Shown piece after piece: positions 8,761-16,938 of a stretch of 64,000 nt of DNA. Source of the DNA: Pelomicrobium methylotrophicum (GTDB lineage: Bacteria > Pseudomonadota > Gammaproteobacteria > Burkholderiales > UBA6910); the NCBI RefSeq assembly GCF_008014345.1, contig NZ_VPFL01000003.1, positions 140,434 to 204,433 on the forward strand, given 5' to 3'. A model generated the notes under the pieces. The model was not told where the DNA came from. It made no database searches and saw only the letters and a program-made list of their open reading frames with translations. Within the stretch, counting starts at the first letter, position 1, and the number at the start of each line of letters is the position of its first letter. The translations under genes were made by a program, and so were the position numbers.

Positions 8761-9372
8761 TCACGTCTTTACCCCCAGCGAGGCCAGCACTTCGGCCCGC
8801 CTGGCCTCGGCCTTTTTTTTCACTTCCTCGTACAGGCTCCCGCCATGGCTGTCCATCGCCACCAACAAGGGACCGAAGCCCTTCACCCGGAACCTCCACA
8901 GGGACTCGGGATTGAGGTCGTCCAGATCCACGTCCTCAATGGCTTCCACCCAGGTGGTCTCCAGCGCCGCCGTGCCGCCCACGATAGCCAGGTACACGCC
9001 GCCCAGCTCCATGAAAGCCGCCTTGGATTCTTCCAGCAGGCCGCCCTTGCCGATGATCATGCGCACCCCGTATTGCTCCATGAGCGGCCGCGTGAAACGC
9101 TCCATGCGGGCGCTGGTGGTGGTGCCGATGCAAAGCGGCGCATAACCGGCTGGGAATTCGTCGCTCACCTCCACCCGGCGCACGTTGGGCGCGGTGTGGA
9201 TGACCGCATGGCCCTTGAGGTCGAAGCGGGTCGTGCGGCCGCGGTCGAACATTTCGATCTGGGTGCGGTCGCGGATTCCGAAGAGCGTCCCGTTCAGCGT
9301 GACGGTGTCGCCCACGCGCCATGCGCGGACTTTCTCTTCGGTCACCGGTGTGACGATGTCATAGTGGGCCAT
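8761..9372 (-). CDS. Class I fumarase/tartrate dehydratase-like hydratase, beta subunit
   Basis: A 203-residue protein matching the C-terminal (beta) domain of class I, Fe-S-dependent fumarases and L-tartrate dehydratases, with APNVRRV, the PTTSARM-like segment GTTTSARMERF near 114-124 and IGKGGL near 134. It follows the alpha gene after 3 bases and precedes the flavoprotein by 15. The beta subunit completes the active site that adds water across a trans-alkene dicarboxylate. Fumarate, tartrate, mesaconate or a sulfonated analogue are all conceivable; the two-subunit form does not tell them apart. Confidence 0.85.
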   Translation of the reverse strand: MAHYDIVTPVTEEKVRAWRVGDTVTLNGTLFGIRDRTQIEMFDRGRTTRFDLKGHAVIHTAPNVRRVEVSDEFPAGYAPLCIGTTTSARMERFTRPLMEQYGVRMIIGKGGLLEESKAAFMELGGVYLAIVGGTAALETTWVEAIEDVDLDDLNPESLWRFRVKGFGPLLVAMDSHGGSLYEEVKKKAEARRAEVLASLGVKT

Positions 9373-9375
9373 GGG

Positions 9376-10251
9376 TCAGAATCCCCATCTGATGCCGGCG
9401 GGCGTCAGCGTTGCCGACGCGCGGCGCGCGGCGTGGCACTGCATGTTGACTGCCACCGGATTCATGGTGATATGGGTGGCGGCAAGCTCCACGTGGACCG
9501 CAAACGCAGTGGAGTCTCCACCCAACCCTTGAGGCCCGACGCCGAGCCGGTTGACCGCCCGGGAAAGCTCTTCCTCCAGCTTCGCCCCTTCCGGGTCCTC
9601 GCACTGGGTACCCAGGGGCCGAGTGGCCGCCACTTTGGCCAGGTGCACGCACAGATCGGCGCTACCCCCGATGCCCACCCCCACGATGGTGGGCGGGCAG
9701 GTCTTGCCCCCGGCGGCGAGCACGCAATCGATGACGAACGTCTTGATCGCGGCAATGCCCTCCGCCGGTACCGCCATCTTGAGCCAGGAGTTGTTCTCGG
9801 AGCCGCTGCCCTTGGGGATCATCCGGATCGTGAGCTCCTCGGGTTGGTCGGTGAACTCCACATGGATCGCCGGGATGCGGATACCGCAGGAGGTATGATC
9901 GTTTTTGCGCGTGAGGGGATGTACCACCGAGGAACGGAACGGGTGCTCCACCGTGGCCCGGGCGCAGCCCTTGGTGATGGCTCTCACCAGGTCGATACCG
10001 TCCACCTGGACGTTGCGCCCGATGGTCACATTGTAGATGGGCACGCCGGTGTCCTGGCAGGTGAGGTTGTGGGTCTCCTCGGCCACCGCAATGTTTTTGA
10101 TCATGGTGGCGAGCAGCGTTTTCGCCATCGGGTCAGTCTCCCGCTCGTCCAATTTCCGGAATCCCTCCTTGATGTCCGGCGGCAAGATCTTGAGTGCCCG
10201 GATGTAGAGCTCCTTGGCCACTTCCTCTACCGTGTGAAGATCAACCTTCAT
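9376..10251 (-). CDS. Class I fumarase/tartrate dehydratase-like hydratase, alpha subunit
   Basis: A 291-residue catalytic subunit. Three cysteines expected to hold the labile [4Fe-4S] cluster are visible: Cys65 in LTCQDTG, Cys185 in GGKTCPPTIVGVGIGG and Cys272 in NMQCHAARR, with spacing like class I fumarases. The ATG at 10251 follows GGAGG; the frame opens seven codons earlier. With the adjacent beta subunit it should form a heteromeric hydro-lyase sensitive to oxygen. In the operon it sits between the ABC importer and the flavoprotein, so dehydrogenation and hydration steps appear to be co-expressed. Whether this is the cell's general fumarase cannot be judged from one window. Confidence 0.85.
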   Translation of the reverse strand: MKVDLHTVEEVAKELYIRALKILPPDIKEGFRKLDERETDPMAKTLLATMIKNIAVAEETHNLTCQDTGVPIYNVTIGRNVQVDGIDLVRAITKGCARATVEHPFRSSVVHPLTRKNDHTSCGIRIPAIHVEFTDQPEELTIRMIPKGSGSENNSWLKMAVPAEGIAAIKTFVIDCVLAAGGKTCPPTIVGVGIGGSADLCVHLAKVAATRPLGTQCEDPEGAKLEEELSRAVNRLGVGPQGLGGDSTAFAVHVELAATHITMNPVAVNMQCHAARRASATLTPAGIRWGF

Positions 10252-10288
10252 CAGGCCTCCCGCCACGCGCAAACCGCGCCAACGCGAA

Positions 10289-11158
10289 TCAATGCTGCAT
10301 TCCCCACTTGCGTACTGTGTGAGTCTCGATATTGCGGAAGATCAGGTTTTCCACGACAAGCCCGATCAGGATCACGGTAAACAAGCCGGCAAACACCGAC
10401 GGGATCTCGAGCTGGTTCTTGTTTTCGTAGATGAACCAGCCGAGCCCCCCCGAGCCCGAGCTCACGCCAAAGACCAGCTCCGCCGCGATCAGCGTGCGCC
10501 AGGCGAACGCCCAGCCGATCTTAAGACCCGTCAGAATGCTCGGGAAGGCAGCCGGGATCAGGATCTTCGCCACGTAGCGCACGCCCGAAAGGCCATAGTT
10601 GCGCCCGACCATGCGCAGGGTTGCCGACACCGACATGAAGCCAGAGTGGGTGTTAAGCGCCACCGCCCATAGTACCGAGTGAATGAGGACGAACACGATG
10701 GAGGCATTGCCCAGCCCGAACCAGATGAGCGCCAAAGGCAGCAGCGCAATCGCCGGCAGCGGGTTGAACATGGAAGTCAGGGTTTCCAGTAGGTCGTTGC
10801 CGATGCGGGAGGTGATGGCGATCACCACCAGCACGGCCGCGATCGCCAAGCCCGCCGCGTAGCCCTGCAGCAGCACCTTGATGGAGAACCAGGCCTTATT
10901 GAGGAGCCCGCCGGTGACGATGCCCTGCCAGAACGCCTCCACCGTGGCGGTAAAGGTGGGAAAAAGCAGCGGGTTGTCCAGCTGCACCGCGTAGAGCTGC
11001 CACAGCAATGCCAGCACCACCAGGATGAAGGCCTTGCGCACTTCGCCCCGGTTATAGATGATCTCCCACGGGGTGAGCGGCTTCTCCACGACGCCCAAAG
11101 CGCTGGAATCCACCGTTTCCCGGACGAACTCGGGACGTTGCGCCCGCATGTTAGCCAT
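10289..11158 (-). CDS. ABC importer permease, taurine/sulfonate (SsuC/TauC-like) type
   Basis: A 289-residue inner-membrane protein with about six hydrophobic segments and the permease EAA loop (RYVAKILIPAAFPSILTGLKIG, about residues 196-217) that docks to the ATPase. The N-terminal ~40 residues are cytoplasmic and polar. Its start overlaps the ATPase stop by 8 bases. With the ATPase and the binding protein upstream it forms a complete NitT/TauT-class importer, a class that takes nitrate, taurine, alkanesulfonates, aromatic acids or pyrimidine precursors. Its place among sulfonate genes favours a sulfonate as cargo. Confidence 0.85.
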   Translation of the reverse strand: MANMRAQRPEFVRETVDSSALGVVEKPLTPWEIIYNRGEVRKAFILVVLALLWQLYAVQLDNPLLFPTFTATVEAFWQGIVTGGLLNKAWFSIKVLLQGYAAGLAIAAVLVVIAITSRIGNDLLETLTSMFNPLPAIALLPLALIWFGLGNASIVFVLIHSVLWAVALNTHSGFMSVSATLRMVGRNYGLSGVRYVAKILIPAAFPSILTGLKIGWAFAWRTLIAAELVFGVSSGSGGLGWFIYENKNQLEIPSVFAGLFTVILIGLVVENLIFRNIETHTVRKWGMQH

Positions 11159-11960
11159 GGGCCACCTCCTCCACTTGATCAGCGAACAACAACTCGTGGA
11201 TCCGTTCCGAAAGCCGCTTGCCGCTCGTCGGGTCGACCGCGTCGCTGCCGTCGCTGTTGAGCTCCGCCTTCACCTGTCCCGGATGAGGCGAGAGCAGCAG
11301 GATGCGGTTGCCGATCTTGACCGCCTCGGGGATCGAGTGGGTGACGAAGAGCACCGTGAAGCGCGTGTCCTCCCACAACTGCAGGAGCTCTTCCTGCATC
11401 TTGCGTCGGGTCAAGGCGTCCAGCGCCGCGAAAGGCTCGTCCATGAGCAAGATGTCCGGCTCCATGGCCATGCCGCGGGCAATGGCCACCCGCTGCTTCA
11501 TGCCCCCGGAGAGCATGTGGGGGTAGGAGTCGGCGAACTTGGCAAGGTTCACTTTCTCAATGTAGTGCATGGCCTTGTCCTCGGCCTCTCTGCCCCTGAG
11601 CTTGCCGCTCGCCTCCAAGGCGAACATCACGTTCTGCTTCACCGTCTTCCAGGGAAGAAGCTGGTCGAACTCCTGGAACACCATTACCCGGTCCGGCCCA
11701 GGCTTGGTAATGCGCTTACCCTTGAGCATGATTTCGCCCTCGACCGGCTGCAGGTATCCCCCCACCGCCTTGAGCAGGGTCGATTTTCCACATCCCGAGG
11801 GCCCGAGCAGCACGTAGCGGTCCGAACCGTAGACCTGGAAATCCACCCGGTACGTGGCGGTCACCAGGTGATCCTTAGTCTTGTACTGGAGCGTCACCCC
11901 GCGTACGTCCAGCAAAGGCGCGAAGCCTTTGTCCTGGGCGGTAATGTGCGATTGGTTCAT
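11151..11960 (-). CDS. ABC importer ATPase, taurine/sulfonate (SsuB/TauB-like) type
   Basis: A 269-residue ATP-binding subunit. Walker A GPSGCGKST is near residues 48-56, Q-loop VMVFQEFDQLLPW near 89-101, signature LSGGMKQR near 148-155, Walker B ILLMDEPF near 168-175 and switch histidine in VTHSI near 202. ATG at 11960 has a GGAGGAGC Shine-Dalgarno; the frame opens 12 codons further up without one. It powers the neighbouring permease. TauB/SsuB-type NxxPW-like Q-loop features agree with the NitT/TauT class. Confidence 0.88.
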   Translation of the reverse strand: MNQSHITAQDKGFAPLLDVRGVTLQYKTKDHLVTATYRVDFQVYGSDRYVLLGPSGCGKSTLLKAVGGYLQPVEGEIMLKGKRITKPGPDRVMVFQEFDQLLPWKTVKQNVMFALEASGKLRGREAEDKAMHYIEKVNLAKFADSYPHMLSGGMKQRVAIARGMAMEPDILLMDEPFAALDALTRRKMQEELLQLWEDTRFTVLFVTHSIPEAVKIGNRILLLSPHPGQVKAELNSDGSDAVDPTSGKRLSERIHELLFADQVEEVAHG

Positions 11961-12062
11961 AAGCGTGCTCCTCCAATCTGCCCGTGGCCAGGCCACAGCC
12001 GCCCCGCCACATCCTCCGTGACGGCTGAACGCAGCACAACTCCGGATGCTTCTCGTCCGCCC

Positions 12063-13070
12063 TCAGCTGCCGGGTAGATGGTGCACTTCGGGGAAGAACA
12101 TCTCCTTCCATGAGGCCGGCTTCGCTTTCAACGTGCCCACCTTGTGCAGGAAATCCACGTACTTCATGACGTTCTTGGGCGTCGTGGTGTACTCGATCTC
12201 CGGGTCGTTGAGAATCTTGTAGATGTTCTCCACGGTGTCCTTTTCCTTGCTCCACTTGAGGTAGTTCTCCGCGGCCGCCCGCTTGTCCTTGTTGATCAGA
12301 TCAATGGCCTCCTCGAACGCGGCGAGAAACGCCTTGTACACCTTGGGATTCGCCTCCCGGAACTTGGTGGTGGTCCACACCACATTGAAGGTGGCGGGTC
12401 CTCCCAGAACTTCGTAGGAACTCAGCACCCTGCGGATGCCGGGCTGGGCCAGTTCCTGATACTGGTAGGGGGGCGAAGTGAAGTGAGCGGTAATCTCTCC
12501 GGCGCCCGAAAGCAGGGCGGCCATGCCGTCCACGTGGCCCATGGACACCGTCAAAGCGTCCAGCCTGCCATGGTTGCCCTCGCCGAAGGCCTGCTCCGCC
12601 GCCATTTGCAGCGTGACCGCCTGGATGGACACCTTGACCGAGGGCAGCGCGATCTTGTCCTTCGGCGTGAAGTCCTTGATAGTCTTTACGTTGGGATTGC
12701 GCGTGTTCAAGTAAAGCGGCATGGAGTTCATGGCTGTGACACCTTTCACTCCTAGGCTGCCGCGGGTGCGGTCCCACAGGGTGGCAAAGGGGCCAACACC
12801 ACCGGAGGCGAAGTGCAGATTACCCGAGATGAGGGCGTCGTTCATGGGTCCGCCGCCGGTAAAGGTGGACCAGGTGATTTTGAGGTCCGCAATGCCCTGC
12901 GCCTTGGCATGCTTCTCCAGCAGTCCCAGGTTCTCCATGTACATGAGTGGTAAATAGCTGATACCGAGCTGCTTGGCCACCCGTACCTCACTCACCTCCG
13001 CCTTGGCAGGGACGCCGAAAGCAACCAGCGCAGCCGCCAGGATCGCAAATGAGACCTTGTGGAATTTCAT
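12063..13070 (-). CDS. Periplasmic substrate-binding protein of a taurine/sulfonate-type ABC importer
   Basis: A 335-residue protein with a clear signal peptide (basic start MKFHK, hydrophobic stretch, AKA-type cleavage near residue 24) and an NMT1/SsuA-like two-lobed binding fold (VRVAKQLGISYLPLMYME early, then GDALISG-like LISGNLHFASGGVG). It should capture the substrate in the periplasm for the downstream permease/ATPase. GGAGGATGCC precedes the ATG. It is 102 bases from the ATPase gene; that gap carries a small GTGGCC-A-GGCCAC palindrome (about 11983-11995) but no gene. The ligand is unknown; the operon suggests an anionic C3 or C4 sulfonate. Confidence 0.85.
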   Translation of the reverse strand: MKFHKVSFAILAAALVAFGVPAKAEVSEVRVAKQLGISYLPLMYMENLGLLEKHAKAQGIADLKITWSTFTGGGPMNDALISGNLHFASGGVGPFATLWDRTRGSLGVKGVTAMNSMPLYLNTRNPNVKTIKDFTPKDKIALPSVKVSIQAVTLQMAAEQAFGEGNHGRLDALTVSMGHVDGMAALLSGAGEITAHFTSPPYQYQELAQPGIRRVLSSYEVLGGPATFNVVWTTTKFREANPKVYKAFLAAFEEAIDLINKDKRAAAENYLKWSKEKDTVENIYKILNDPEIEYTTTPKNVMKYVDFLHKVGTLKAKPASWKEMFFPEVHHLPGS

Positions 13071-13099
13071 GGCATCCTCCTCTTGTTGGCTTAATTAAT

Positions 13100-13831
13100 T
13101 CAGAACAGCAGCATTGCCCCCATCACCACAAACAACATCAACACCATGCGCCGGAAGCCAGCCTCGCCGACGTACTCGAACAGCCGAAGGCCCACCAGGG
13201 TGCCTGCTAGCATGCCGGGCAGGCACAGCAGCAGATCGTCGATGAGCCTGCGATCCAGGCTTCCCACGCCACCCAGCCACGCGAGCGTGTACAAGTGGGT
13301 GATGAAGAAGAACGGCTGCAGCACGCCCCGCTGTTCGAGCTTGCTGAATCCGCGAACCTGGCTCCATAGGGTAGGGGCTACGCCGTTCAGGCTGGTGGCG
13401 CCGCCCATGACCCCGCCCACCCAGCCGATCAGGCCGTCGGCGAGCCACGCCCAGCGTGGACGCAAGCGCAGCGTTGGCGGCCGGGCGCGGGTCAGCAAGT
13501 ACACACTGTAGGCGATCAGCACGACCCCGACCAACGCCCGGATCGCCTTCGAGTCGATGCGCGTGAGCGCCTCCACCCCAAGTGGTACGCCGAGCAGCGC
13601 ACCGAACAGAAACGGTGCCAGCAAGCTCAGCTTTATTTGGCGCCGGAACCGCCATACCAGCACCGCGTTGAGCAGGACCGCGCATAGGGTCACCAGCGGC
13701 ACGACACGCGTCGGCGGGAGCACCTGCAACCACACGGCGGTTGCCACCAGCGCAAAGGCGAACCCCGCGCTTCCGATGACCACCGCACCGACGAAGCCGC
13801 CGACAAACAGAACCGCATACTCAAACCACAT
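13100..13831 (-). CDS. TauE/SafE family transporter, probable sulfite exporter of the sulfonate cluster
   Basis: A 243-residue membrane protein with about eight hydrophobic segments and the repeated TauE/SafE pattern (GAVVIGSAGFAFALVATAVWL near 15-35, GWVGGVMGGATSLNGVAPTLW near 135-155). Proteins of this family (named TauE, SafE or SuyZ in sulfonate degraders) accompany desulfonating enzymes and are believed to export the sulfite or sulfate released. Its start overlaps the stop of the membrane-anchor gene by 11 bases, so it is firmly inside the operon. Export of sulfite is inferred from context. Confidence 0.8.
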   Translation of the reverse strand: MWFEYAVLFVGGFVGAVVIGSAGFAFALVATAVWLQVLPPTRVVPLVTLCAVLLNAVLVWRFRRQIKLSLLAPFLFGALLGVPLGVEALTRIDSKAIRALVGVVLIAYSVYLLTRARPPTLRLRPRWAWLADGLIGWVGGVMGGATSLNGVAPTLWSQVRGFSKLEQRGVLQPFFFITHLYTLAWLGGVGSLDRRLIDDLLLCLPGMLAGTLVGLRLFEYVGEAGFRRMVLMLFVVMGAMLLF

Positions 13832-14186
13832 TCAGCCCGAACGCGAGCGCCGCCGCCACAGAGAACGCCGCGGCCAATGCGAGCAAGGTCTGCTGCCAGC
13901 CGCGCCAGGCGGCAAATTCCAGCAGCAGAAGTCGCACGCCTCCGCCGAGGTGCGCGGCCAGCAGCAGCACTAGCGCGGTCTCGGCGAATTTCACCAGAGG
14001 TCGCTCGGTCCAGCGCAGGAAACCGTCCAACGCCGCCTCGCCCGAGAGCGCCCGCCCGAGCGCCCAGAAGTGCAGCGGCAGGAACAAGGTCAGCAGCACA
14101 CCGGAGACACGGTGCACAGCGAAGGCCCAGAAGGCGGGGTGATTGCGCGAGCGCAAGTCGTTGCGCAGCCCAGTGCCCGTGCTCAT
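13821..14186 (-). CDS. Succinate dehydrogenase/fumarate reductase cytochrome b-like membrane anchor (second)
   Basis: A 121-residue protein with three hydrophobic helices. The first helix holds HRVSGVLLTLFLPLHFW with two histidines, and the second AAHLGGGVRLLL with another, the pattern of haem b ligands in SdhC/FrdC anchors. ATG at 14186 is chosen because the earlier part of the open frame is the antisense-like continuation over the neighbouring gene. It lies 23 bases after the first anchor gene. Together they would hold the Fe-S and flavoprotein subunits on the cytoplasmic face and pass electrons to quinone. Confidence 0.75.
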   Translation of the reverse strand: MSTGTGLRNDLRSRNHPAFWAFAVHRVSGVLLTLFLPLHFWALGRALSGEAALDGFLRWTERPLVKFAETALVLLLAAHLGGGVRLLLLEFAAWRGWQQTLLALAAAFSVAAALAFGLNVV

Positions 14187-14209
14187 GGTTTGCACCGCTG
14201 CTCCCTTCC

Positions 14210-14551
14210 CTATCCGACCGCCACGGCCCAAACGGCCCGAAATCCGAGCAATGCAAGCAGCACCGCCAGCGCCAGCATTGCCCAGCCAAGCGAGGGGCCA
14301 CGCCAAGCCGTCCACTCGGCGATCACGTTGCGAAGCCCAATCGGCGCATGCACCGCCACCGCCACCACGAACAGCCCGTAGAACGTGGCCCACCCGGGAC
14401 TGCCCCGGGTGCGACCGAGGATCTCGGCGGCTGTGAGCCCGTTCTGCACGGCGTAGATCATGGTCGCCAGATGGACCGCCACCAGCACCGACAGCAACGC
14501 GCCGGTAACACGCTGAGCCAGCCACAGCAAAGTCTCTGCGCGCGCGCTCAT
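14210..14551 (-). CDS. Succinate dehydrogenase/fumarate reductase cytochrome b-like membrane anchor (first)
   Basis: A 113-residue three-helix membrane protein (segments about 14-34, 56-76, 88-110). Histidines in VAVHLATMIY and VAVHAPIGLRN are candidate haem or quinone-site residues, and AQRVTGALLSV resembles the SdhC/FrdC start. Its ATG overlaps the Fe-S subunit stop in an ATGA, showing translational coupling to that gene. Neither anchor closely resembles textbook SdhC/SdhD, so subunit naming is left open. Confidence 0.72.
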   Translation of the reverse strand: MSARAETLLWLAQRVTGALLSVLVAVHLATMIYAVQNGLTAAEILGRTRGSPGWATFYGLFVVAVAVHAPIGLRNVIAEWTAWRGPSLGWAMLALAVLLALLGFRAVWAVAVG

Positions 14552-15264
14552 AGCTCTCCCTTCAGCGCGGCAATGGCGGTGGCCCGCTTCAAGCCGGCAA
14601 TGGAAGCGGTGGGCATCAGGTGCTTCGGACACCGTTCTGTGCAGCTCATGTGAGTGTGGCAGGCTAGGCACCCGGCATTGCCGGCCACCGCTTTCAAGCG
14701 CTCGGCGCGGCCACCATCGCGCACGTCGTTCACCAAAGTCCACGCGCGGTTCAGTGCGGCCGGACCGAGATAAGCCGGATTCCAGCTCACCACGTCGCAG
14801 GAAGAGTAGCACACGCCGCAGCCGATGCATTCGATGCCCGCATCCGCCGCCTGCCGCTCCTTCGAATCCGGCCGCACGACCGCGAAGGGATCGTGGCGCG
14901 TGCGCGTGGGAACGAAGTATCCCCGGGCCTTGGCCCACTTGTCGAAGAACTCGGTCATGTCGGTGACCAGGTCCTTGACGATCGGCAGGTTCTTGAGCGG
15001 TGCGATCTCCAGCCGGCCATCCGGCGCCACCACTTTGTCCACGTGGGTGCGGCAAGTCCAGCGCGCTCTGCCGTTCACCACCATGGCGCAGGAGCCGCAC
15101 ATGCCCACGCGGCAGGCGAAGCGATAGGAGAGCGTCGCATCCAAATGGCGCTGGATGTAGGTCACCACGTCCAGCACCGTCTGACTAGCGCGGCGAGGAA
15201 CCTCGTAGGCCTGGAAGCGCCCCGAGGCATTGCCGCGCCAGACATGGACCTCGAGCATGTCCAT
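14548..15264 (-). CDS. Succinate dehydrogenase/fumarate reductase-type iron-sulfur subunit
   Basis: A 238-residue SdhB/FrdB-type electron-transfer subunit. The N-terminal ferredoxin domain has the [2Fe-2S] cysteines in FACRVGMCGSC and the later WTC; the C-terminal domain has CIGCGVCYSSC for [4Fe-4S] and a CHTHMSCTERCPK stretch completing the third cluster. The start at 15264 (MDMLEVHVW) follows the suyB stop by 16 bases; a TTG start 16 codons upstream would overlap suyB and lacks similarity. It lies in the operon directly after suyB, unlike the usual sdhCDAB order, with its flavoprotein partner 6 kb downstream. Confidence 0.85.
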   Translation of the reverse strand: MDMLEVHVWRGNASGRFQAYEVPRRASQTVLDVVTYIQRHLDATLSYRFACRVGMCGSCAMVVNGRARWTCRTHVDKVVAPDGRLEIAPLKNLPIVKDLVTDMTEFFDKWAKARGYFVPTRTRHDPFAVVRPDSKERQAADAGIECIGCGVCYSSCDVVSWNPAYLGPAALNRAWTLVNDVRDGGRAERLKAVAGNAGCLACHTHMSCTERCPKHLMPTASIAGLKRATAIAALKGEL

Positions 15265-15280
15265 GCAGGACCGTCCCTGC

Positions 15281-16456
15281 TCAGGCGCTTTCGTACAGCC
15301 GCGTGAGCACAAACTCGCGATGCCCGAGGGCTTCCGCCGCGGTGAGCCGACCGTTGGCGGTGCGGAACATGGATTCGATGAGCTTGTCGCCAGCCTCGTC
15401 CATGTTGATCTCCCGCCGCAGCAGCCCTGAGACGTCCACGTCGATGTGCTCGCTCATGGTGCGCACCGTGCGCGGGTTCGCGCAGATCTTGATTACCGGC
15501 AGGATCGGGTTACCGATGACATTGCCCTGGCCGGTGGGGAAAAAGTGGACTACAAATCCTGCTGCCGCACACAAGGTCACCATCTCGGCGGCCGCCGATG
15601 AGGAGTCCATGAACCACAGGCCCGGCCCGGTGGGCGTCTCCGCCTTGTCCAACACGCCGTCGATCTTGCACTTCCTGCCGATTTTTTGGATGTTGCCGAG
15701 CGCCTTTTCCTCGATGGTGGTAAGCCCCCCGGCGATGTTGCCCTTGGTCGGCTGCGATTCCGACAGGTCGTCGGTCTTATGGCGGTTGATCATGTCCTGA
15801 TAGCGATTGAACATGAACATGAACTTCTCGCGTACCTTGTCGTCGCGGCAGCGCGCCGCCACCAGGTGCTCGCCGCCGGTGAGCTCCGAGGTCTCTCCGA
15901 ACACAAGCGTCACGCCGTGCTCGTACAGCTTGTCAAAGGCGTTGCCCACGGCGGGATTCGCGCCCAGGCCGGAGGTCGTATCCGATTCTCCGCACTTGGT
16001 CGAGACCCACAGCTCTTTGACCGGCGCCTCCTCGCGCTTAAGCTCCGAGGCCCATTGCACGTATTCCTTGGCCACTTTGGAGGCGCGTTTGATCGTGTCG
16101 TGGTCGCCGTAGCCCTCGATGCCGAAGCCCGTCACCGGCTTGCCCGTTTTGGCGATGCCATCCACCACGCGCTTGGTCCAGCCCTCCTCGATGCCGATCA
16201 CGACGACCGCCGCCACGTTGGGATTGGCGCCCGTCCCGATCAGGGTACGGAAGTGCAACTCCAGGTCCGCGCCAAATTGCAGTCGTCCGTACGGGTGCGG
16301 CAACGCTAGCGTCCCCTTGATGTTGTGCTCCACCGCCTGTGCGGCGGCATTGGACAGATCATCCACCGGCAGAATAATCACGTGGTTGCGCACGCCCACG
16401 CGGCCGTTTTCGCGCCGGTAACCCCAAAACGTTGCCTTGCTCAGATCGATCGCCAT
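15281..16456 (-). CDS. suyB: (2R)-3-sulfolactate sulfo-lyase, large subunit
   Basis: A 391-residue UxaA/altronate-dehydratase-type protein. SuyB with SuyA eliminates sulfite from (R)-3-sulfolactate to give pyruvate. The start [21 protein letters not shown], the [20 protein letters not shown] stretch near 158-177 and the [15 protein letters not shown] segment are typical of this family. ATG at 16456 is preceded by GGAGGTG at good spacing, better than the GTG nine bases upstream. It follows suyA by 14 bases. Altronate dehydratases share the fold but carry the small domain fused, and the split form with a sulfonate context supports SuyB. Confidence 0.88.
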   Translation of the reverse strand: MAIDLSKATFWGYRRENGRVGVRNHVIILPVDDLSNAAAQAVEHNIKGTLALPHPYGRLQFGADLELHFRTLIGTGANPNVAAVVVIGIEEGWTKRVVDGIAKTGKPVTGFGIEGYGDHDTIKRASKVAKEYVQWASELKREEAPVKELWVSTKCGESDTTSGLGANPAVGNAFDKLYEHGVTLVFGETSELTGGEHLVAARCRDDKVREKFMFMFNRYQDMINRHKTDDLSESQPTKGNIAGGLTTIEEKALGNIQKIGRKCKIDGVLDKAETPTGPGLWFMDSSSAAAEMVTLCAAAGFVVHFFPTGQGNVIGNPILPVIKICANPRTVRTMSEHIDVDVSGLLRREINMDEAGDKLIESMFRTANGRLTAAEALGHREFVLTRLYESA

Positions 16457-16470
16457 GCCGTACACCTCCG

Positions 16471-16752
16471 TTACCAGCGCTTGGTCTTGATGTTGTGAAC
16501 ATGGGCGTGCTCGCCCACACCGATATCGGCCACCGCGCGCCCGATGTCCACGCCGTATTTGATGACGGTGTCGCCCTTCCTGATGGGCTTGATCGCCAGC
16601 TTGTGCCCGATGGGGATGTCGTTGGCCGCCTTGAACTTGATGGTCTTGTCCTGGTCCATGATCCAGCCGGTCAGCTCATCGCCGGCCTTCACCCCCTCCA
16701 CCACCACGACGCCGACGGAGTCGTGCTCGTCGTGAACAACGAAATGAATCAT
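16471..16752 (-). CDS. suyA: (2R)-3-sulfolactate sulfo-lyase, small subunit (SAF domain)
   Basis: A 93-residue SAF-domain protein, the size expected for SuyA, which pairs with SuyB in desulfonation. Visible landmarks are [18 protein letters not shown] at the start, [10 protein letters not shown] near 52-61 and [25 protein letters not shown] at the end, matching the UxaA N-terminal domain that contributes metal-site residues. ATG at 16752 follows GGTGGAG; a TTG five codons up is less likely. It is the first gene after the operon promoter and operator. Confidence 0.88.
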   Translation of the reverse strand: MIHFVVHDEHDSVGVVVVEGVKAGDELTGWIMDQDKTIKFKAANDIPIGHKLAIKPIRKGDTVIKYGVDIGRAVADIGVGEHAHVHNIKTKRW

Positions 16753-16833
16753 GCTTTTCTCCACCAAAGCAGCGGGTTATTGAGATTCCGGAGCGCGGTC
16801 TCTCCGGGATTTCCGAATCGCGAATGGCTACCC

Positions 16834-16862
16834 ACTATAGACCACCCTCGGCATCAGGTCAA
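16834..16862 (-). promoter_or_regulatory. Sigma70-type promoter of the suyAB operon
   Basis: Minus-strand boxes TTGACC (16857-16862) and TATAGT (16834-16839) are exactly 17 bases apart and lie about 80 bases upstream of the suyA ATG. The mraZ promoter in this window has the same two hexamers and the same spacing. No other good promoter was seen inside the downstream operon, although internal ones cannot be excluded. Confidence 0.7.
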
Positions 16863-16863
16863 C

Positions 16864-16883
16864 TATATCACATAGATGATATA
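16864..16883. promoter_or_regulatory. Probable operator of the divergent GntR-type regulator
   Basis: A perfect inverted repeat, TATATCA, six bases, TGATATA, in an AT-rich island of otherwise GC-rich DNA between the divergent suyA and regulator genes. It touches the upstream edge of the suy -35 box and overlaps the region from which the regulator would be transcribed. Binding by the neighbouring regulator is inferred from position and symmetry. Confidence 0.65.
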
Positions 16884-16938
16884 TATGAGTTTCCTTTTTG
16901 ACCGGGTATACTTGCGATCCGCTCAAGGCAAAAAGGCT

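Noticed and set aside
8812..8820. Homopolymer of eight T in the hydratase beta gene as a frameshift
   Set aside because: The frame reads through it as lysines and the protein is full length; it is only a potential slippage site.
16876..16938. Upstream start for the GntR-type regulator
   Set aside because: This ATG lies within the palindromic operator, has no Shine-Dalgarno and would add an atypical leader.
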